Assembly (NCBI GenBank): GCA_001275005.1
Contig: JWZX01003207.1
Coordinates: forward strand, 1-36,628
Length of the DNA stretch: 36,628 nt
Source of the DNA: Chrysochromulina tobinii
Taxonomy: Eukaryota > Haptophyta > Prymnesiales > Chrysochromulinaceae
Direction: 5' to 3'
The position numbers were made by a program, and so were the translations under genes. Within the stretch, counting starts at the first letter, position 1. Each line of letters begins with the position of its first letter. Of the stretch, positions 9,098 through 18,309 are shown piece after piece. The notes under the pieces are model-generated. The model was not told the DNA's origin, searched no databases, and saw nothing but the letters and a program-made list of their open reading frames with translations.

Positions 9098-9402
9098 ACG
9101 GGGCCCTTCACGGGGAACATGGGGAACGCGCAACTCAATTGATGGTCCTTCCACCACCGACAGCGGCCGGGGCCGCTCAGCGCTCAGATCACTATCAGCG
9201 TTTTTTTGCGAGCAAAACATTCGATTGCCGGCGCCCCTCCGTGCTCCGACCTCCGAGTTCCGACCGCGGGTCGTCGCGACCCCCGTGCGGGCAGAAAAGG
9301 GCAGAATCATGATGGCAGATGCCTCTCATCGCGCGACTATAGGTCAAGTATACGGTCAAGTAATTAGGCAAAGTTTCATATGACATTCCTTTTGCCCGCA
9401 AC

Positions 9403-10893
9403 TTACGTCGCGGATTCGAGCTCCACGTGCCGAACACGCTTGCTGCTTTGGGGCTCGCCCGCAGCTGTCGGCGGTGGCCTACCTCGCAGCATATCAGAGA
9501 TCGCGTGGCGCACCTCCTCAAGCACGGAGCGCTGGGACTCGACGTACACACGGGCGTTCTGCCGTCGCTTTCGGCGGGCCTTGTCGTCCTGTGACTCGGC
9601 ATCATCCGCGAGCTCCGGAGCTGAGGGCAACGCATCGAGGTGAGCACGCAGAAGCGCTTCCAGCGCTCGGAGCGTCCGCTGCTCGCACGCTACGCCCACA
9701 GGTGCGGCTTCTTCAACGGCCGCATTGGCGACTGCAAACGGATCTGGAGCAGACCAATCGACCAGACTCCAATCGAAGGCCTTGCACGCGCTGCTGCTGC
9801 TACCTACTAGTACATCTGCTCCAGCTCGCCACTCCTCGAGAGCCGCGCGCAGCTCGTCGCCCTCATCGGCGCAGAGGAGACGCGCACTCGGCAGTAGCTG
9901 CGGAGGCAGTCCGCCGCGGAAGAGCTGACACACGAGGGGACGTTCCCTGCTCCTGCTGCCAGTGCTCACTCCGTGAGTGCTCATCATGTGAAGCCGCTCA
10001 GCGACCATGCAAGCATCCAATCCGAGTCCGCTGCGCCGGCTCGCGCCTTCATGGCCCAGCACGAAAGATGGCAGCTCACTCAGGTCCAGCTCGCACACAT
10101 CCGCCGAGTTATCGAGGAGGGTGAAGCCATGGCATCGAAGCAGCTCGCCCGTGCCCTTGGCTCCGTAGTTGATGAAGATCTCTTGACCCCTCTTGATGGC
10201 TCCGCTGGCGCGGAGTGCGTACGTCGGCTCGGTAGACGCTGCGACAAGTGAGACAGTAGTGGCGACGCCTGGGCGGTGATTGCACAAGTCGAGGAGCGGC
10301 ACTAAGGCCTCACGCTTGCCTCCGGGAAACGTGAGGCCAATGGCTCGCGACCAGTACACTGCATGGGCCCAGCAGAGAGCGCGAAAATTATAGGCTTCGC
10401 GTGGGAACGCTTCTGGATGACGCGCACACAGATCGTCCAGTACCTCTTCGTGGAAGCTCCTAAGGGTCTTCGCACCCTCTCGGGCATGCCGTAGCAACGA
10501 CGTCCCACGAAGCCACCCAGATTGTTCCTCGTCTGGCCAATTTTGAGGCAGATCATCATCCACGTCATTTGGCAAGCATGAAATGTACGCGGCATGCAGC
10601 CCGGATTGGCGGCAGTGCAAGAGGTAAACTATGTTCATCATGTGGCGATCGATGCGCGACGCGTGTGATGTCAGCGCTGCTCCTATGGAAGGATCGGCCA
10701 TTGCAGCTTCAGCCGTCAGCGTCAGGCGGCACGGGCAGCGAAACACCTCACCTCCTGGTGGGATATCAACAGCCGCAAAGAGACCAAGCCCACCCGCTAG
10801 TGCAGACTTTTCTATGGATACGTTGTCCACGGAGGCGCCGCACTCTTGCATCCACGCGAGAAGAGAGTCAGAGGCGCTCTGGAGATGCGACAT
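9403..10893 (-). CDS. SET-domain protein methyltransferase (SETD3/RuBisCO LSMT type)
   Basis: The 496-residue protein has the split SET domain of the SETD3/LSMT class: GGLGLFAAVDIPPGGEVFRCP near residues 34-54 (S-adenosylmethionine side), the long insert, LLDLCNHRPG near 201, and INYGAKGTGELLRCHGF near 243-260, which closes the active site. The region after about residue 290 fits the helical RuBisCO-LSMT substrate-binding domain, including a helix with LRALEALLRAHL and the VYVESQRSVLEEVRHAI helix near the end. Family members methylate lysine or histidine in proteins such as RuBisCO large subunit or actin; the substrate here is unknown. No plastid transit peptide is obvious. The basic KARRKRRQ segment near residue 440 could be a nuclear signal. 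Confidence 0.8.
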   Translation of the reverse strand: MSHLQSASDSLLAWMQECGASVDNVSIEKSALAGGLGLFAAVDIPPGGEVFRCPCRLTLTAEAAMADPSIGAALTSHASRIDRHMMNIVYLLHCRQSGLHAAYISCLPNDVDDDLPQNWPDEEQSGWLRGTSLLRHAREGAKTLRSFHEEVLDDLCARHPEAFPREAYNFRALCWAHAVYWSRAIGLTFPGGKREALVPLLDLCNHRPGVATTVSLVAASTEPTYALRASGAIKRGQEIFINYGAKGTGELLRCHGFTLLDNSADVCELDLSELPSFVLGHEGASRRSGLGLDACMVAERLHMMSTHGVSTGSRSRERPLVCQLFRGGLPPQLLPSARLLCADEGDELRAALEEWRAGADVLVGSSSSACKAFDWSLVDWSAPDPFAVANAAVEEAAPVGVACEQRTLRALEALLRAHLDALPSAPELADDAESQDDKARRKRRQNARVYVESQRSVLEEVRHAISDMLRGRPPPTAAGEPQSSKRVRHVELESAT

Positions 10894-11437
10894 TTTTTGG
10901 CGGGCCGTGAATTTCTATCCTAACTATCCGTGAACTTGTGGGAGTGCCGCTTGACCCCAACCTCCGCGTGAAGAGACAGACAGCGGAGCAGATCAGCAAA
11001 CGGCACCGGTGTGGGGGGAGTAATTCCGTACAAATACGAGGTGTGACAGAGTGCGAGTGTTGAGCGACTCACAGGACACAGCGACGAGCGAGATCCTAAA
11101 ATTGTCTGACAGAGTGAGCGGTCGGAGTTTGGGGAGTGAGAGCGTCTGCTAAGCGTCTGCGTGCTCCGCGTGCTGAGTGAGCGTGTGCTAAGTGGTAAGT
11201 GAGTGGTGTGAGTCGGTGGAGTCGAGACGCGAGATATAATAATTAAATTTAAAATAATAGTGAGACAGACACGACCCTTGCCACATGGAGACGACACAGA
11301 CTACAAACAAAGATTGAAATCCGGTCTACGTCTAGGGTCTTCCGCGGCGCGGCCTCCGGGTACGTGGCTAATGGAAAGTGCGGCCGATCAGGTGAGTGAG
11401 TTCAATTGACTGATCGCCAGAGTTGAGAGTTGTCTCT
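10894..11437. other. Intergenic stretch, GAGT-rich
   Basis: Between two minus-strand genes. It holds many irregular GTGAG/GAGT words (about 11090-11220) and a short AT-rich patch (11232-11262). It must contain the promoter of the SET gene and the 3' end of the gene at 11438-13429. No gene or RNA is recognised. Confidence 0.5.
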
Positions 11438-13429
11438 CTAATAAAATGCCTCCCCGAAGAGTTGTCTGGAGGAGCGCATGCGCGTGGGCCGGTGCGCGCT
11501 GAGAGCATTTTGAGACTCCTGCACGAGCGCTGAGGCGGTCTCCAGCTTGGCTGGCGTTTGCTGCGGCTTTGTCGGGAACAGCGAGGCGACCGTACTCCCC
11601 AGTGGCCGCCGCACGTTAAGCGCCGCATCTTCGAGGGGACGGCCAAACGTGGAATGTTGATGGTGGGGGCTTGCACGAGGTGGTGATGGCAGGGGCCTTC
11701 CGCCGCCATAGCAGCCATCGCCCTTGCTCGGTGCAGCATGCTGCGCTCGAAGATCCGAGGCTTCGCGGTACTTCGATGCCACGGGTCCCACTTGCACCGT
11801 GGCCGCCGGCGCGGCGGGCAACGGCGTGGCGGGCGGTGGCGCGGCGGGCGGCAGCGGTACAGCGGGCGGCGCAACGGGGACTGGTAACTGTTTGAAGAGA
11901 GCGATGCACGTCGGCGGCGCGCTTGCACTCACGTCCGTGAACGAAAGCTGTCTTTCCTGTCCGGAACCCGAACCGTTCAAGCCTCGCCCACCAGGCGGTG
12001 CAAGCACAGATGGCGCCTGCCCGCCACTTCCACCGTTGCAGGCAAAACCGCCGCCGGCGAAGGCACCGCGGCTCGCGGTACCACTCCCACCTTTGCCTCC
12101 TCCGCTGCTCCCACCGCAGCCGCCGCCGCCACTCCCGGTACTGCTCCCGCCGCCCGAGTGGGTCGCACCGCCAGTCAGGGCCGGTGTCGGCTGCGGCAGC
12201 AGCTGCGCCGAGCGTTCCTGCTGCAGCTGGCGAATCTGTCTCTGCTGCTGCCGGCTGAGTCTTTCAAAGGCGTCGAGCTGAACGCGCGTCTCGCTGAGCT
12301 GGCGCTCGAGCAACGCGACCATCTCCCGCCACTCGCGGTCGGTGCGCGAGAGCTCGTGCAGAAGTGTCGAGCGCTCCGTCTCGCGCGATGCACACGTCGC
12401 GCACGGCTGTGCGTGCGAAGGGCGGCGAACTATCGCCGGTTTGGCTGCCGTTTGCGTCGCGGCGTCCGCAATGTAGACGGGTGCCAGTGTCTGCGGCTGC
12501 TCGATGACCTGCTGCATGGGATTCGGTGCCACGGTGGCATGGCAGTGGGAAGAAGCGTCGGAGATGGCTCCACCGACGACTGCAACAGGATATGCCGCGT
12601 GCGAGGTGCTTGACGGCGTGCAACCGAAGCCGGTAGCCGCGCTCGGCCGCGAGGGCGGCGCGGAGCTCGCCCTTGCCTCGCGCCGCGTAGGATTGACGCG
12701 AGCGCACACCCACACGGTCTTTCCCGCTTTCGTGCGCTCGGGGTGGTGTGATGTGCTCGCCGTGGTATACTCAAATGTGCCAAAGCCCACAGTCTTCCTG
12801 TGCGTCGCCGGTTCCGCTTCGTACTCCTCATGCTGCAACGCCGCCTGTAACTGTTGCGGCTGTTGCAGCGACGGTGGCTGTTGCTGCGGCTGCTCCTGCT
12901 GCCGTGAGTGCGGCAGACGGTGCGCGTGTGCCGGTGGACGGTGTACATGTGGCGGCGGCGTCTTCCTGCGGCGCCACTTCCACTCCTGAGGCTGCATTTC
13001 TGACTTCCACTCCTGAGGCTGCATTTCTGACTTCCATCGCTCCTGTTCTTGCACCGTTGCGGCTGCGACATACTGCGCAGCTGCACAGGTGCCCACTGTG
13101 CTCGCGAAATGACGTTCACGCTCCACGTTCTCGGACCACGCCTGCGGCCGTGCAGGCTCAGCTGGAGCCTCTAGCGCCCATGGCCTTGCCCTTCGCTTGG
13201 GGCTACCAGTGTGGTCAAGCGGTTGGTCCAGATCGTGGGGCCGGTACTCGTCGAGCTTGACCTCGCCACCTGCCAGGTTGACATGCGTGCGCCGCTGCTT
13301 GGCGTGCAGCAGGTCCAGGTATGAGGTGGGACGAGAGAAGTTTAGCGATTCGACCATGATGCGCCGCCGCCACTTTGAGCCCAGCGGGCGGGTGAGCCGT
13401 CCGCTCGAAAGTTGCAGAGATCTGTTCAT
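11438..13429 (-). CDS. Low-complexity coiled-coil protein of unknown function
   Basis: I do not recognise this 663-residue protein. The N-terminal third is basic with a short tandem repeat: a 27-nt unit at about 12979-13032 occurs twice and encodes WKSEMQPQE twice. Next is a Gln/His/Pro-rich stretch, then a more conserved-looking segment with KTVGFGTFEYTTAS and KTVWVCARV. A coiled coil follows at about residues 350-415 (REMVALLERQLSETRVQLDAFERLSRQQQRQIRQL, given by key spans only: heptads of Leu with Glu/Arg/Gln). After it come a Gly/Ser-rich linker, a Pro/Ala-rich linker and a basic end (RRPLGSTVASLFPTK...RQLFGEAFY). A cytoskeletal or scaffold role is possible but unproven. Its start faces the FKBP gene across about 290 bp. 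Confidence 0.6.
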   Translation of the reverse strand: MNRSLQLSSGRLTRPLGSKWRRRIMVESLNFSRPTSYLDLLHAKQRRTHVNLAGGEVKLDEYRPHDLDQPLDHTGSPKRRARPWALEAPAEPARPQAWSENVERERHFASTVGTCAAAQYVAAATVQEQERWKSEMQPQEWKSEMQPQEWKWRRRKTPPPHVHRPPAHAHRLPHSRQQEQPQQQPPSLQQPQQLQAALQHEEYEAEPATHRKTVGFGTFEYTTASTSHHPERTKAGKTVWVCARVNPTRREARASSAPPSRPSAATGFGCTPSSTSHAAYPVAVVGGAISDASSHCHATVAPNPMQQVIEQPQTLAPVYIADAATQTAAKPAIVRRPSHAQPCATCASRETERSTLLHELSRTDREWREMVALLERQLSETRVQLDAFERLSRQQQRQIRQLQQERSAQLLPQPTPALTGGATHSGGGSSTGSGGGGCGGSSGGGKGGSGTASRGAFAGGGFACNGGSGGQAPSVLAPPGGRGLNGSGSGQERQLSFTDVSASAPPTCIALFKQLPVPVAPPAVPLPPAAPPPATPLPAAPAATVQVGPVASKYREASDLRAQHAAPSKGDGCYGGGRPLPSPPRASPHHQHSTFGRPLEDAALNVRRPLGSTVASLFPTKPQQTPAKLETASALVQESQNALSAHRPTRMRSSRQLFGEAFY

Positions 13430-13715
13430 TCACAACAAAAAGCGTGAAGGGCAACATACACAGCACGTGATCTGTTCACACAGAGAATCAAGTCCGTCAA
13501 ACTTCCGTCACGTTTTTGAAAGTGCCGCTCAGAAGGACAGAACGCCCCAAGAGCTGCCAATTGCAGGCCACCAGGCAGCACGCCGGCAGGAACGCAGGAT
13601 CATCGGATAGAAATCCCCAGACACACATTCACATTCACACCTCCACCTCAACGAAGGCTTCGTCACCGCGCTTGGATTTCTCGTTTTGGGAACTCCCAAA
13701 AGGTATCGAGTGCGC

Positions 13716-15107
13716 ATGGCAGTGATGGCCAAGACCGTCGGAACGCCACAGAAGCCCCCAACGAGCGCTAACACCAAAGTCACCAGTGGTGGCAAGATCA
13801 AAGCCACTATTGACGGAACTACCTACCGCCAGATTGTCGCCGACATTGAGGCCAAGTCTACGCCACAGTACTCGCCACCCAATGAGCTGGGCATCTCGAT
13901 TGCGGGCAGCGCTTTCCTCGAGGAGAACAAGGCCAGGCCAGGCGTAGTCTGTCTGCCATCCGGTCTGCAGTACCGCGTACTCAAGAGCGGTGCAGCAACT
14001 GCCAAATCGCCCCTCCGGTCCACCGAGTGTGATGTACACTACCGCGGGAAGCTCATCCCAGCTGAAGGTGGTATTGAATTCGACAGCAGCTACAAGCGCA
14101 GCAAACCCGCCACTTTTGCCCCCGGTAATGTGATCCAGGGCTGGACGATTGCGCTACAGCTCATGGGACAAGGCGACAAGTGGGCCATCTTCGTGCCGCC
14201 TCACATGGCGTACGGCGATGCAGGCCGGCGTGATGAAAACCGCGGCCAGTACATTCCTGCGGGCGCCGTCCTCTGCTTTGAGATCGAACTGGTCTCGGTT
14301 CACGGCACGGGCAAACCACGGCCTGCTCGGCCTCCCAATTCTATCAAGCCGCCACCGTCAGATGGCTCGTACATCGCCGCCAAGACCTTCGACGGCGCTC
14401 GGACTGGTTACGTCTTCACGACGCGCGAACATGGGGCAGGCTACTATCGCGACTCGCAGGCCGTGGAGCAGGACATATCAGAGATGCATGCGAACCCGAC
14501 AGAGGAAGTGCCGATGATGGCCACGGGCGGAGCCGATCATGCCACGGACCCTCGATCAGTGCTCGGCGACCTATCGAACCAGAGCGACGGGGGGGTTGAG
14601 GTGGAGTCGTCGGGGCTTTTCGGGCGTGCGCCAACGAAGAAGACTAGCGCCAAGGAGGCTGGCCTTTCGGCTCTCAAGCTCGCGGCTGACGAGATTGCAC
14701 GGCCACCGCCTCCACTCCAGCCGGCCGCACCGCCGCAGCCACCTCCTCAACCTCCCCCCGAGCTCATGGCAAGGATGGTCTCAGTTACAAATCCTCAGGA
14801 CGACTCAGGCGCTGTGACGGGCCGATCGACCAAGAGCACCGCCCGCCGGCGCAGAACCGGCACTCCAGAAGAGCTGGCGCTGCGCGAGCAGCTCGCCGAG
14901 CAGATGTGGCTTACCAAGGCGACAGTCGGCGCGCTCGAGACGTTGCTGCTGCGGCTAAGGCTGCCAACGCTCAAGCACGCGCTGAACGACCTTTCGCTGC
15001 CAAGTGATGGCAACAAGGATGAGCTCGCAGCACGCCTGATCAACGCCATGTCCGAGCTCACCCCTAGAGATCCAAACATCCAAAAAGAGTGGCGGGGCAT
15101 CCGCTGA
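13716..15107 (+). CDS. FKBP-type peptidyl-prolyl isomerase fused to a SAP-like domain
   Basis: The start is ATG 13716 (the frame is open upstream without a better ATG), giving 463 residues. Residues about 65-205 are an FKBP domain preceded by the FLEENKARPGV...SGLQYRVLKSG lead typical of Mip/FkpA-like FKBPs. The pocket residues are kept: Tyr in VHYRGKL, Phe-Asp in EFDSSY, Val-Ile and Trp in VIQGWTIAL, Tyr in MAYGDAG, Phe in LCFEIELV. A middle segment has the pattern TFDGARTGYVFTTREHGAGYY. The Pro-rich linker leads to a C-terminal helix pair (LRLPTLKHALNDLSLPSDGNKDELAARLI) that resembles a SAP DNA/RNA-binding motif. This suggests a nuclear prolyl isomerase. There is no secretion signal. Confidence 0.85.
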   Translation: MAVMAKTVGTPQKPPTSANTKVTSGGKIKATIDGTTYRQIVADIEAKSTPQYSPPNELGISIAGSAFLEENKARPGVVCLPSGLQYRVLKSGAATAKSPLRSTECDVHYRGKLIPAEGGIEFDSSYKRSKPATFAPGNVIQGWTIALQLMGQGDKWAIFVPPHMAYGDAGRRDENRGQYIPAGAVLCFEIELVSVHGTGKPRPARPPNSIKPPPSDGSYIAAKTFDGARTGYVFTTREHGAGYYRDSQAVEQDISEMHANPTEEVPMMATGGADHATDPRSVLGDLSNQSDGGVEVESSGLFGRAPTKKTSAKEAGLSALKLAADEIARPPPPLQPAAPPQPPPQPPPELMARMVSVTNPQDDSGAVTGRSTKSTARRRRTGTPEELALREQLAEQMWLTKATVGALETLLLRLRLPTLKHALNDLSLPSDGNKDELAARLINAMSELTPRDPNIQKEWRGIR

Positions 15108-15185
15108 GCACCGTGCTCAGGCCGCCGGCCAGACGCATGCCGCACCGAAAGGAAAGAAGACGATGCGGGTGCTATCTGTGGGAAT

Positions 15186-15247
15186 GAGCATGGAGCATGG
15201 CTCGAGAGCCAAAGTGACTCATCGGGCCCGGGACATGCTCCATGCTC
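15186..15247. repeat. Nested inverted repeat in the 3' region of the FKBP gene
   Basis: GAGCATGGAGCATG (15186-15199) is the exact reverse complement of CATGCTCCATGCTC (15234-15247). Two smaller palindromes lie between the arms: GGCTCGAGAGCC (15199-15210) and CGGGCCCG (15224-15231). It begins 79 nt after the stop codon, so it may be a 3' UTR structure. Confidence 0.8.
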
Positions 15248-15422
15248 CACACGAGAGTATCATGGTCGGAGTGCACAGACAAGTGCACACGAATCGAAAT
15301 CCACAGAGGTCAGAGCTCAGAGGGATCCACATCCAGATGTGACGGTCCCACTTGGTGCTTGGAGGTCACTGCGCGTCGCTCATCCTTTGTGGACATTCTA
15401 TTGCCTAATCTGTCCTGTCAAC

Positions 15423-15505
15423 GAGTGAGTGAGTGAGTGAGTGAGTGAGTGAGTATCCGAGCATTGTGAATGAACTCACTCACTCACTCACTCACTCACT
15501 CACTC
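15423..15505. repeat. Inverted microsatellite hairpin (GAGT)8 / (ACTC)8
   Basis: Eight GAGT units (15423-15454) and eight ACTC units (15474-15505) form perfect 32-bp arms around a 19-nt loop. The whole is flanked by the direct repeat TCCTGTCAAC at 15413-15422 and 15504-15513, like a target-site duplication. Confidence 0.9.
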
Positions 15506-15621
15506 CTGTCAACAGCGCCGCGGTGCACTTGCGAGAGTGTACTCAGGCGGGTCATGTCCCCCCCTTCTACTAGTATGGAGTATTCCCTTTTCATTCAGAG
15601 AAGCCCTTTCCTTACGCCGAG

Positions 15622-16932
15622 ATGCTCACGCCGCACGCTCTAGGCGTGCACAACGTGTTGAAATATGTGCGGCCGTGGCTGCATCCGCTGCTCGACGCAC
15701 CGTCCCGCTACCGTCTCGCGCGCGCGGTGAACATCGCCGACCTGCGCGAATGCGCGAGGCGACGGGCGCACAAGATGGTCTTTGATTACATGGATGGATG
15801 CGCAGAGGACGAGATCGCCTTCCGCTGGAGCCGGGAGTCGTACGCAAACTACGAGCTCCACTACAACGTGCTCGCTGGGAAGCAGCAGCCCATCGACTTG
15901 AGCACGAGCATAGTGGGCGCACCCGTTGGTGTACCCTTCTTCTGTGCGCCTTGTGCAGGACACCGCATGTTCCACCACGAGGGAGAGGAGGCGGTGGCCA
16001 AGGCGGCGAGCAAGTACGGCGCGCTCTTCTGCTTGTCATCGCTGGCCACGACTAGCATGGAGGACGTGGCCGCGCAACACTCGGGGCCAAAGCTGATGCA
16101 GCTCTACCTGTGGAAAGATCGCGCCCTTGTGCGCGACGTGGTGCAGCGGGCGCGCGAGGCGGGCTACCACGCGCTCGCGCTCACCGCTGATACGGCGTGG
16201 TTTGGAAATCGCGAACGCGATCCGCGAAATGGGTTTTCCGTGCCGCCCAACTATACGCCCCGTCAGGTGTGGCATGCGCTCAACGCGCCATCATGGAGCC
16301 TCGATCTTCTCTCTCACCCACCGTATAAGTATGAGATTGTTGGGGACGAGCGACCCGCAGAGGACATCGGCTCGTACTTTGCGAATCTGGTCTCCAAGGA
16401 CTACTCGTGGGACGACGCCGAGTGGCTGCTCGGCGAGTGGGGTGGCCCGACGCTCCTCAAGGGCGTCGTTCGGCCCGACGATGCGAAGCGAGCTTTCGCG
16501 CTCGGATTTGACGCCGTGTGGATCAGCAACCACGGCGGCCGGCAGCTCGAGACCTCACCGGCGCCTCTCGACGTGCTGCCCGCGATTCGCGAGGCCGTTG
16601 GGCCCGACGCGCAGCTCGTTCTCGACGGCGGCGTGCAGCGCGGCACTGACGTGGTCAAGGCGCTCGCGCTCGGCGCGAACGCCGTCGGCGTGGGCAAGGC
16701 GTATCTGTATGGACTTGCAGCTGGCGGCGCGGCAGGCGCGACCAAGGCGCTTGATATTCTGCACCGGGAGACGGAGCTCGCGATGGGATTGCTTGGCGTA
16801 GGCAGTGTGGTCGAGCTGCGCCGCCGTGGGCCGGAACTGGTGCGGCGGCGCTCAAAGTGCCAGCCGTGCGCGTCGCCGTCGGGGCGTCAACATTCGATAG
16901 AACATTTTAGCCCGACCGGGACTAAGGTCTAA
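15622..16932 (+). CDS. FMN-dependent 2-hydroxy-acid dehydrogenase (L-lactate dehydrogenase/glycolate oxidase family)
   Basis: The 436-residue protein is a full TIM-barrel flavoenzyme that oxidises an L-2-hydroxy acid to the 2-oxo acid. Visible landmarks are FDYMDGCAEDE near residue 54 (catalytic Tyr region), QLYLWKD near 160, ALTADT near 190, LLKGVV near 279 (FMN-binding Lys), SNHGGRQLE near 302 (catalytic His and substrate-binding Arg), and LDGGVQRGTDVVKALALGA...GVGKAYL near 334 (FMN phosphate). The segment after TADT (GNRERDPRNGFSVPPNYTPRQVWHAL) is longer than in plant glycolate oxidase and closer to the LldD/lactate branch. There is no C-terminal SKL peroxisomal signal; the basic N-terminus may target mitochondria. 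Substrate choice between lactate and glycolate is open. Confidence 0.88.
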   Translation: MLTPHALGVHNVLKYVRPWLHPLLDAPSRYRLARAVNIADLRECARRRAHKMVFDYMDGCAEDEIAFRWSRESYANYELHYNVLAGKQQPIDLSTSIVGAPVGVPFFCAPCAGHRMFHHEGEEAVAKAASKYGALFCLSSLATTSMEDVAAQHSGPKLMQLYLWKDRALVRDVVQRAREAGYHALALTADTAWFGNRERDPRNGFSVPPNYTPRQVWHALNAPSWSLDLLSHPPYKYEIVGDERPAEDIGSYFANLVSKDYSWDDAEWLLGEWGGPTLLKGVVRPDDAKRAFALGFDAVWISNHGGRQLETSPAPLDVLPAIREAVGPDAQLVLDGGVQRGTDVVKALALGANAVGVGKAYLYGLAAGGAAGATKALDILHRETELAMGLLGVGSVVELRRRGPELVRRRSKCQPCASPSGRQHSIEHFSPTGTKV

Positions 16933-17223
16933 GCGGGTACGAATCTAGGAAGCGTAAGTGAAAACGGGAGCTGCCAGTTTAAAACGGCGCAGCGCGTGGC
17001 ACCGTCATTGAGACTGAGTCCACTGAGTCGAGCTAGCGCTACAGTACGGTTTAGTAGCCATTGCCAAAACAACCGATGAACGAGGCAGCTCAAAATGGCA
17101 GCTCAGTTCAGGATCAGGCCCACGCAACGTACCTCCCCCGGGCCGTGCACGAAGGCCGGCGCGGAGAGAGACAGTCCTGCGACGATCCGGTCCGCGGGCC
17201 GCCTCGGCCTCGCCAAATACGCT

Positions 17224-18266
17224 TTACCGGTTCTGCGCCACGCTCTCCGTGGTGCCCGTATGCAGCTCGTGGATGCTCGTTAGGAGCCCATCACACGCAA
17301 GCTTCAGGCCCACCTTGAGCAGCAAGTTGCAAGGGCCCTCAATGGCCACCCGCGGCACGAACCACGGATGTGGCAGCTCAACGCGCAGGGTAGTCGCGAG
17401 GCTGCAGCGCAGCACAGCCTGGCTGCTTTCGAGTGCCGCTCCGCCCTCAGCCCACTCCACATCGAAAGCCATGCGCAGCTTGGCCACCTCTAAGGAGCGC
17501 AGCGCCCTCTCGTACGGCGTGCCGCCCCCTACAGCGGATGCTGCATCGCCGCCGCCATCCGCAAGCACCGCGCCGTTAGCGCCGCGTGCAGCCCGGCAGG
17601 CTGCGGGGTCGCGCACCAGGTGCGTCGGCTCGACCTCGATGGTGAGCATATTGGCGCGCACCTGCTGGAATGCCCATCGCCAGCGCCCAGCGAGCTCATG
17701 CGGTGCGCCAGCGCTGCCCAAGCTGGTCCCGCCCGCGCCTCTTCCTCCGTGTGACGCATGCACAACCTTCAACGCTAAGGCAGGCACGATCTCGAAGTGA
17801 CGCATGGCATCGGGTAGTGCATCGACGTCGTGCTGCGACGCCCACGTATTGTACCGGTCGACGAGTGGCTCCATAGCAAACGCGAGCTGGTCAGCTTTGT
17901 GCCTAAAGTGCTGGCCGGCAACCAGCCACTCGTACGTGGCGGAGCTGGCCGCCGTCCCAGCGGCTGCTCCGTTCCAGCTGCTGCTCGACGAGGCCGACAT
18001 CGAGCGCTTTCGCAGCGGGAAGGCCCTCGAGGTCGAGGCGTGCGCGAGAAGGCTCTCGAGGTAGCGCGATGGCTCCTCTTTGAGGTGCCCTAGGGTGCAC
18101 GTAGCTTCGTGCTCTGCTGAGCATGTGAACAAGCTGAAGTCCTCCAAGCTCGTGCCTCCCGAGGCGACTGCGGACATCATTGGACTCGGGCCATCCGGCC
18201 GACGGCCGCTGGAGAAGAGCTTTGCGAGAGTCGCAGCCGCGCGCTCGATCAGGCTCGACTCGCCGC

Positions 18267-18309
<43 letters not shown>

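Larger units (their letters stand above)
8410..9402. other. Intergenic region containing a MITE
   Basis: No gene is seen between the start of the ARM gene and the end of the SET gene. About half of it is the MITE at 8620-9089. The rest (9098-9402) includes two copies of GGTCAAGTA near 9343-9361 and no other structure I can support. Confidence 0.7.
15108..15621. other. Intergenic stretch with two strong hairpins
   Basis: Between two plus-strand genes. It holds a nested palindrome at 15186-15247 just past the FKBP stop and a (GAGT)8/(ACTC)8 inverted microsatellite at 15423-15505. No gene is seen. The promoter of the hydroxy-acid dehydrogenase must lie in the last part. Confidence 0.6.

Noticed and set aside
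15413-15513. Reading the GAGT/ACTC structure as a transcription terminator
   Set aside because: Such hairpin terminators are bacterial; this is a eukaryotic context, there is no T-run, and flanking direct repeats fit an insertion better.
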